Below, piece by piece: positions 59,496 to 64,000 of a stretch of 64,000 nt of DNA (position 1 is its first letter; every line of letters starts with the position of its first letter). Source of the DNA: Raineyella sp. W15-4 (lineage in GTDB: Bacteria; Actinomycetota; Actinomycetes; Propionibacteriales; Propionibacteriaceae); NCBI RefSeq assembly GCF_033170155.1, contig NZ_CP137079.1, positions 3,534,001-3,598,000 of the forward strand, given 5' to 3'. A program made the translations under genes and the position numbers. Below the pieces are notes generated by a model. It had not been told where the DNA came from and searched no databases. It was given only the letters and a program-made list of their open reading frames with translations.

Positions 59496-60587
59496 GTGAA
59501 GATCACGACCCTGGAGAAGATCGGCGTGGTGGTCCGCGACCTGGACCGTGCCCTCGAGCAGCACGCCCGTTGTCTTGACACCACCGTGTGGACGACGAAC
59601 GACCTCACCGCTGACCGGCTGTCGGCGATGGTCTCGTACGGCCGGCGCAGTGCGGGCAGCTACCGCACCGCGTTCGGCCGGACGCCGTACGATCCGCAGG
59701 GACCGGGCCCGATGGGTGGCGCCCCGCGCGCCGTCCCGTTCGAGCTGGTCCAGCCGACCGGCGGTGAGACGCCGTTCCAGGAGTTCCTGCTCTCCCGGGG
59801 CGAGGGCATCGGCTACCTCACCGTCCGGGCCGAGGGGGCGGACGAGGCGGCGATCGCGGCCCACTTCGCCGCGCTGGGCATCCCGGCGGCGCACTCCCAC
59901 GTCGTCGACGGAGAGGTCCGGCGCACCTTCTGGGACACCCGGGCGGCGCTGGGCGGCTACCTGCTGGAGGTGTTGCCGGCGGCGTACCTGCCGACCGGCG
60001 ACACCCGCAGGCTGGACGGCGCGGCCCTGCGCGGCGGCCGGCGGGCGCTGCCGATGCAGGGGATCAACCACTTCGGGGTGGTGGTGGAGGACACCATGGC
60101 CACCCTGGAGCAGTACCGGCGGGTCCTCGGCATCGAGCGGTTCGCGGTGAAGGCCTGGCAGACCGAGCCCGGCCGGCTCGACAACCCGTACTACCGGGAG
60201 CTGTCTCCGGTCGAGCACGGCTACCTCACCGCGCAGGGCTTCACCGGGGACTTCGGCTTCGAGATCATCCAGTGCACGTACGGCCCCTCGCACTACAACC
60301 GCGAGTTCACCGACCAGCGCGGCCCGGGGATCCACCACCTGTTCCCCTACCTCACCACCGACGCCGGCGACTGGGCGGCGACGGTCGAATCGCTGACCGC
60401 GCTCGGTGCGCCGCTGTGCATGGGCTCCGACCTCCGCGGCGGCGCCTCGGAGTACGGCTACTTCGACACCTTCGACCGGCTCGGCGGTTTCCTCATCGAG
60501 GGGGTGCACCGGCGCTTCCCGGCGGAGGATAGGTACATGGCCCCCGACTGGGAGGTCGATTTCAGCACCCTCGCCGAGAAGGACTGA
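59496..60587 (+). CDS. Duplicated vicinal-oxygen-chelate (VOC) protein
   Basis: A 363-residue protein with two glyoxalase/VOC modules, about residues 1-160 and 185-350. The first begins TLEKIGVVVRDLDRALEQHAR, the second GINHFGVVVEDTMATLEQYRR, and each carries a HxGxVV-like start; the first lacks the histidine (EKIGVVV), so only the second keeps the usual metal residue His in INHFG. The final EYGYFDTFDRLGGFLIEGV has a possible metal-binding glutamate. GTG 59496 follows GGAGAGGAGA. Such proteins act as lyases, epimerases or dioxygenases. It lies within a dioxygenase operon, where its role is unknown. Confidence 0.7.
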   Translation: MKITTLEKIGVVVRDLDRALEQHARCLDTTVWTTNDLTADRLSAMVSYGRRSAGSYRTAFGRTPYDPQGPGPMGGAPRAVPFELVQPTGGETPFQEFLLSRGEGIGYLTVRAEGADEAAIAAHFAALGIPAAHSHVVDGEVRRTFWDTRAALGGYLLEVLPAAYLPTGDTRRLDGAALRGGRRALPMQGINHFGVVVEDTMATLEQYRRVLGIERFAVKAWQTEPGRLDNPYYRELSPVEHGYLTAQGFTGDFGFEIIQCTYGPSHYNREFTDQRGPGIHHLFPYLTTDAGDWAATVESLTALGAPLCMGSDLRGGASEYGYFDTFDRLGGFLIEGVHRRFPAEDRYMAPDWEVDFSTLAEKD

Positions 60588-60588
60588 C

Positions 60589-61320
60589 ATGCTCCGCGTC
60601 CTGCACGAATTCCACGACCTCCCCGATCCCGGCCCGTTGCGCGAGGAGACGGCGGTGCTGCGCCGGGCCCCCGGCTGCGCCAGCGCCGAGCTGTACGCCA
60701 GCCTGGACGGCAGCGCCTTCCATGTGCTCACCATGCTGTGGGAGACCGAGGAGGCGTACGACGCGTTCTGGCGCCGGGCCCTGGCCGGGGACTACCCGGT
60801 GCTCACCGATCTGGTCACCGGGGCGTACGCCGACACGTCGGTGACCACGGAGTTCTACCGGCGGGAGATCTTCGCACTCCGCGACGGGGTGTGGGAGCCG
60901 GAGCGGCTCGGCGAGTCGCACCGAGCGATCCGCTGGCCGGCGGCCGGCGCGGTGCGGGTGGTGATCCAGCACGCGGTGCAGGCATCGCCCGCGATGTACG
61001 AGCGGATCGGCGCCGAGGTCGCCGAGACCCGCCGCGAGGAGGGCTGCCTGGTCTACCACTGGTGCGAGGACGTCGACCTGCCCGGGCACCTGCTGCTCGT
61101 CGAACTGTGGGCCGACCAGGTCATCTACGACCGGCACTGGGCCCTGCGCGGGGCCACTGCCGCGTTCCGCGGCGACACCCTGCGGATCCCCGCCCGACCG
61201 CAACGCGGGCCGGAGACCCGCGAGTTCTACCGCCGGCAAAGATTCCGGCACCTTTACGAGCGCTGGCTCCCGGCCGACTCGTACGCTTACGCCACCACCG
61301 TGTCCTGGCCTGCCGGCTGA
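60589..61320 (+). CDS. Tandem ABM-domain protein
   Basis: A 243-residue protein of two antibiotic-biosynthesis-monooxygenase (ABM) like modules: residues 1-85 (LRVLHEFHDLPDPGPLREET and HVLTMLWETEEAYDAFWRRAL) and about 120-215 (VRVVIQHAVQASPAMYERIG and LLLVELWADQVIYDRHWALRG). ABM domains usually form dimers; here two are fused. Family members include quinol monooxygenases and unknown enzymes of aromatic metabolism. It begins two bases after the VOC gene stop, so both are translated together. Its function in ring degradation is inferred from place only. Confidence 0.65.
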   Translation: MLRVLHEFHDLPDPGPLREETAVLRRAPGCASAELYASLDGSAFHVLTMLWETEEAYDAFWRRALAGDYPVLTDLVTGAYADTSVTTEFYRREIFALRDGVWEPERLGESHRAIRWPAAGAVRVVIQHAVQASPAMYERIGAEVAETRREEGCLVYHWCEDVDLPGHLLLVELWADQVIYDRHWALRGATAAFRGDTLRIPARPQRGPETREFYRRQRFRHLYERWLPADSYAYATTVSWPAG

Positions 61321-61350
61321 GCGGCCCGACACACCGAGGAAGGACCCACC

Positions 61351-61719
61351 ATGAGCACGCAGATCGAGCCGATCAAGGTCGCCGACGTCGGGGACATCGA
61401 GGACGAGGAGGCCCTCGTCGTCGACGGGGCGGCCAACGGCACCGGCCGCGACATCGCCGTCTTCTTCTCCGACGGCCAGTACTACGCCCTCGACGACACC
61501 TGCACCCATGAGGAGGCCTCGCTGGCCGACGGCTGGATCGAGGGCGAGGAGGTCGAGTGCCCGATCCACTCGGCGCGGTTCTCGCTGTGCACCGGCGCCG
61601 CGCTGTGCCTGCCGGCGAGCATCCCGGCCCGGACCCACAAGGTGGAGCTCCGCGGTGACGAGATCTGGCTGCACCCGGGTGTCCCCGTCGAGGGGGCCGT
61701 CACCGAGGTCACCGCCTGA
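61351..61719 (+). CDS. Rieske ferredoxin of the dioxygenase
   Basis: A 122-residue Rieske ferredoxin that passes electrons from the reductase to the dioxygenase alpha subunit. Ligands are Cys51 and His53 (CTH) and Cys70 and His73 (CPIH). The start has AAGGAA before ATG 61351. It overlaps the reductase gene by one base (TGATG). The protein matches BphA3/HcaC-type ferredoxins and is about 15 residues longer, mainly in a loop before the first ligand pair (DEEALVVDGAANG). Confidence 0.92.
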   Translation: MSTQIEPIKVADVGDIEDEEALVVDGAANGTGRDIAVFFSDGQYYALDDTCTHEEASLADGWIEGEEVECPIHSARFSLCTGAALCLPASIPARTHKVELRGDEIWLHPGVPVEGAVTEVTA

Positions 61720-62948
61720 TGTCCGGCACCGTCGCGCCCGGTGCGGGCGGCAATGTCGTGATCGTCGGCGGCGGGCTGGCCGGCTTCACCACCGCCCAGG
61801 ACCTGCGCAAGCACGGCTTCGACGGCCGGGTCACCATCGTCGACCCGGAGGGCATCCCGTACGACCGGCCGCCGCTGAGCAAGGAGTACCTCGACGGCTC
61901 GCTGCCGGCCGCGAAGCTGTCCTTCGTCCCCGACGACTGGTACCGCGACAACGCGGTGGAGCTGATCACCGACCGGGTGGTCGCCCTGAACCCGGACGAG
62001 GGGCTGCTCGAGCTGGGCGGCGGGAGGACGGTCAGCGCCGCCACCACCGTGCTGGCGCTCGGCGGCCGGCCCCGTACGTTGCCGATCCCCGGCGGCGACC
62101 TGCCGGGCCTGCTGACGCTGCGGACGAAGGACGACGCGGACCGGCTGCGGGACCTGCTGGTGCCCGGCCTGCGGCTGGCGATCATCGGCGCCGGTCTGAT
62201 CGGCGCCGAGGTGGCCGCCACCGCCGTCAAGGACGGCGCCACTGTCACCCTGATCGACCCGGTGCCGGTGCCGCTGGTTCCGCTGGTCGGCGCCGAACTG
62301 GCGGTCCGCCTGCACGCGATGCACGCCGCGCACGGCGTCGACGTACGGTGCGCGATGACCACCGGCATCTCACTGGCCGGCGAGGAGTACACCGTCACCC
62401 TCAACGACGGCAGCAGCGTCGTCGCCGACGCGGTGCTGGTGGCGGTCGGGATCGTCCCGGAGACCAACCTGGCCGAGGCCGCCGGGCTGGCCACCGACCA
62501 GGGCATCATCGTCGACCCGACCCAGCGCACCACCCATCCCGGCGTCTACGCCGCCGGCGACGTGGCCCGGATCCGGCTGGCCGACGGCACGCTGATCCGC
62601 CGCCACGAGCACTGGGAGTCGGCGATGAACGCCGGCCGGACCGTCGCCGCGGCGATCGCCGGGGTGCCGCTGCCGGCACACGGCGCCTCGTGGATGTGGT
62701 CCGATCGCTACGGTGTCCACGTCGAGTCGGTGGGTGACCTGGTCAACGGGACCCCGATCGTCCGGTCGGTGGACGGGGTGCCGGTGGCCGCCTTCCGGAT
62801 GGAGGCCGACGGCCGGATGATCGGCGCCGCCACCATCGACGGCGGTACGGCCGTCCGGGCCGCCCGCCGGATCATCGACCGGGGCCTGGTCATCGATCCG
62901 CTCAAGCTCGCCGATCCGTCGATCGAGCTCAAGAAGCTCGCCCGCTGA
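61719..62948 (+). CDS. Ferredoxin reductase of the dioxygenase
   Basis: A 409-residue FAD-NADH oxidoreductase of the BphA4/HcaD type. The FAD motif GGGLAG is at 17-22, PLSKEYLDG follows near 55, the NAD motif IIGAGLIGAE near 155 and GDVARI (FAD-binding) near 285. It draws electrons from NADH to reduce the adjacent ferredoxin. It starts within the ferredoxin stop codon. The C-terminal domain contains WMWSDRYGVHVESVG, usual for the family. This provides the electron source for System B and possibly for System A as well. Confidence 0.92.
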   Translation: MSGTVAPGAGGNVVIVGGGLAGFTTAQDLRKHGFDGRVTIVDPEGIPYDRPPLSKEYLDGSLPAAKLSFVPDDWYRDNAVELITDRVVALNPDEGLLELGGGRTVSAATTVLALGGRPRTLPIPGGDLPGLLTLRTKDDADRLRDLLVPGLRLAIIGAGLIGAEVAATAVKDGATVTLIDPVPVPLVPLVGAELAVRLHAMHAAHGVDVRCAMTTGISLAGEEYTVTLNDGSSVVADAVLVAVGIVPETNLAEAAGLATDQGIIVDPTQRTTHPGVYAAGDVARIRLADGTLIRRHEHWESAMNAGRTVAAAIAGVPLPAHGASWMWSDRYGVHVESVGDLVNGTPIVRSVDGVPVAAFRMEADGRMIGAATIDGGTAVRAARRIIDRGLVIDPLKLADPSIELKKLAR

Positions 62949-62981
62949 GGCCCCCGTGGCCCGCATGCAGAAAGGACTGCC

Positions 62982-63818
62982 ATGGAGTTGACGTACGAGA
63001 ACACCAGCCGGTTCGTGGACACCCCCTCGGGGCGGATCCACATCAACGAGGCCGGCCCGGCCGGCGGGGAGCCGCTGGTCCTGTTGCACGGCTCCGGGCC
63101 GGGCGCCACCGGCTGGACGAACTTCTCCAACAACATCCCGGTCTTCGCCGAGAAGTACCACGTCGTCGCGGCGGACATGCCCGGCTGGGGCGAGTCCGAC
63201 CCGGTCACCTGGCAGCAGCGTAACCATCCGCAGGCCGTCGCCGACCTGCTGGACGCGCTGGGCATCGAGCAGGCCACCCTGATCGGCAACTCGATGGGCG
63301 GCGGCACCACCATCCGGTTCGGCTACGAGCACCCGGAGCGGGTGCGGCGGCTGATCACGATGGGCTCGTCCTCCGGGTCGAGCACGCTGTTCGGCCCGGC
63401 CGGCCTCACCGAGGGGCTGAAGATCCTGCAGCGCGGCTACCGTGACCCGTCCTTCGCGGTGATGAAGGAACTTGTCGACGTGATGACGTACGACTCGACC
63501 TTCGCCACCGACGAGCTGATCCAGGGGCGCGCCGACATGGTCGCCGCCCACCCGGAGCACAACCGGAACTTCCTCGACGCCGTCGGCAAGCGGGCCGTGG
63601 TCGAACTGGATCAGGCCCAGGTGCGGACGATCCAGGCACCGACGCTGCTCTTCCACGGCCGCGACGACCGGGTGGTGCACTTCGAGCACAGCCTGCGGCT
63701 CACCTCGCTGATCCCGGACAGCCGACTGGTACTGATCAACCGCTGCGGCCACTGGCTGCAGATCGAGCACGCCGCCGAGTTCAACCGCCTCGTCGACGAG
63801 TTCATCACGAACAACTGA
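62982..63818 (+). CDS. mhpC: Ring-fission-product hydrolase, MhpC/BphD-like
   Basis: A 278-residue alpha/beta hydrolase that cuts the C-C bond of the extradiol cleavage product, as MhpC does for 2-hydroxy-6-oxonona-2,4-dienedioate. The nucleophile elbow GNSMGGGT gives Ser104, the acid is Asp229 (HGRDDRVV) and the base His257 (RCGHWLQ). PSGRIHINEAG and HGSGPGATGW are typical. ATG 62982 follows AAAGGA. It closes the visible unit; a strong hairpin follows. The downstream hydratase and aldolase expected of this route are outside the window. Confidence 0.9.
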   Translation: MELTYENTSRFVDTPSGRIHINEAGPAGGEPLVLLHGSGPGATGWTNFSNNIPVFAEKYHVVAADMPGWGESDPVTWQQRNHPQAVADLLDALGIEQATLIGNSMGGGTTIRFGYEHPERVRRLITMGSSSGSSTLFGPAGLTEGLKILQRGYRDPSFAVMKELVDVMTYDSTFATDELIQGRADMVAAHPEHNRNFLDAVGKRAVVELDQAQVRTIQAPTLLFHGRDDRVVHFEHSLRLTSLIPDSRLVLINRCGHWLQIEHAAEFNRLVDEFITNN

Positions 63819-63844
63819 GCCGCGGATCGCGGATCATGACCGAC

Positions 63845-63892
63845 AGCGCCCGGCGAGGGCCATCGCCCGCACGATGGCTCCGCCGGGCGCTG
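63845..63892 (+). terminator. Strong hairpin after the hydrolase gene
   Basis: AGCGCCCGGCGAGGGCCATCG pairs with CGATGGCTCCGCCGGGCGCT with one bulge and a small change, around a six-base loop. It begins 27 bases after the stop and would end System B. The remaining bases to 64000 show no supported gene. Confidence 0.7.
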
Positions 63893-64000
63893 GGCGTGTC
63901 CGCTGACCGCAAGCCCGGCAGCCGCCGCATGCCTGTCCGGCAGCCGGACCGGCCGCGAGATCAGGCTTCGCTGCCGGCGCTCCGGGTCGCCCCGGTCGAC

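Noticed and set aside
63961-64000. Possible C-terminal end of a minus-strand gene (TCA stop at 63961)
   Set aside because: Only about twelve codons are visible, so it cannot be told from chance, although a convergent gene would fit the hairpin before it.
1-64000. tRNA or rRNA genes
   Set aside because: No cloverleaf arms with the usual T-loop sequence or rRNA-like stretches were noticed on either strand; a dedicated search with a tRNA covariance model would settle it.

Overview
The window is very GC-rich, uses GTG starts freely, is densely packed with overlapping stop/start junctions, and carries actinobacterial hallmarks: a fused CobI-CobJ, a GT-C mannosyltransferase of MptB type, TAnnnT -10 boxes and near-leaderless genes. 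An actinomycete, possibly of the Propionibacteriales, is the best inference; genus cannot be read from the sequence.

Region 1 (1-16133) is a surface-glycan locus. Minus-strand genes encode two family-2 glycosyltransferases, a GNAT acetyltransferase and a nonulosonate (pseudaminic/sialic-type) synthase. Plus-strand genes encode an unrecognised glycan-associated protein, a methyltransferase-like protein, a GT-C mannosyltransferase, a stand-alone acyl carrier protein, an AMP-forming ligase and an SDR. A GtrA/GtrB pair follows, then another GT2, a probable phosphopantetheinyl transferase and a polysialyltransferase-like protein. Together they suggest a nonulosonate-containing cell-surface polymer with a carrier-bound acyl modification.

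Region 2 (16134-24377) holds a repeat-rich DUF4282 membrane protein, a GH3 glycosidase with a TetR regulator, and a branched-chain 2-oxoacid dehydrogenase E1alpha-E1beta-E2 operon without E3.

Region 3 (24626-40190) joins a HemY-type oxidase to the aerobic cobalamin pathway: CobQ, CobF, CobN, CobG, CobH, a second CobG-like protein and CobIJ. A carboxylesterase and a ThrE exporter are interspersed. A roughly 200 bp inverted-repeat element occurs twice (near 11.7 kb and 29.7 kb).

Region 4 (40410-42138) contains an SdpR/SdpI-type pair and a MazEF-type toxin-antitoxin pair, with visibly less extreme base composition than the neighbours.

Region 5 (42253-63818) is an aromatic-degradation island. 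System A (minus strand) has a ring-hydroxylating dioxygenase alpha/beta pair, an acyl-CoA ligase, a small unknown protein and a thioesterase, behind a TetR gene. A flavoprotein hydroxylase and a type I extradiol dioxygenase diverge from it. System B has a second dioxygenase alpha/beta pair, two unusual duplicated-domain proteins (VOC and ABM), Rieske ferredoxin, ferredoxin reductase and a ring-fission hydrolase. It diverges from a TetR gene, an MhpB-type extradiol dioxygenase and a dihydrodiol dehydrogenase. The set fits phenylpropionate/cinnamate- or biphenyl-type catabolism. A SipW-type signal peptidase with three SipW-dependent exported proteins (50967-54234) splits the island in two.
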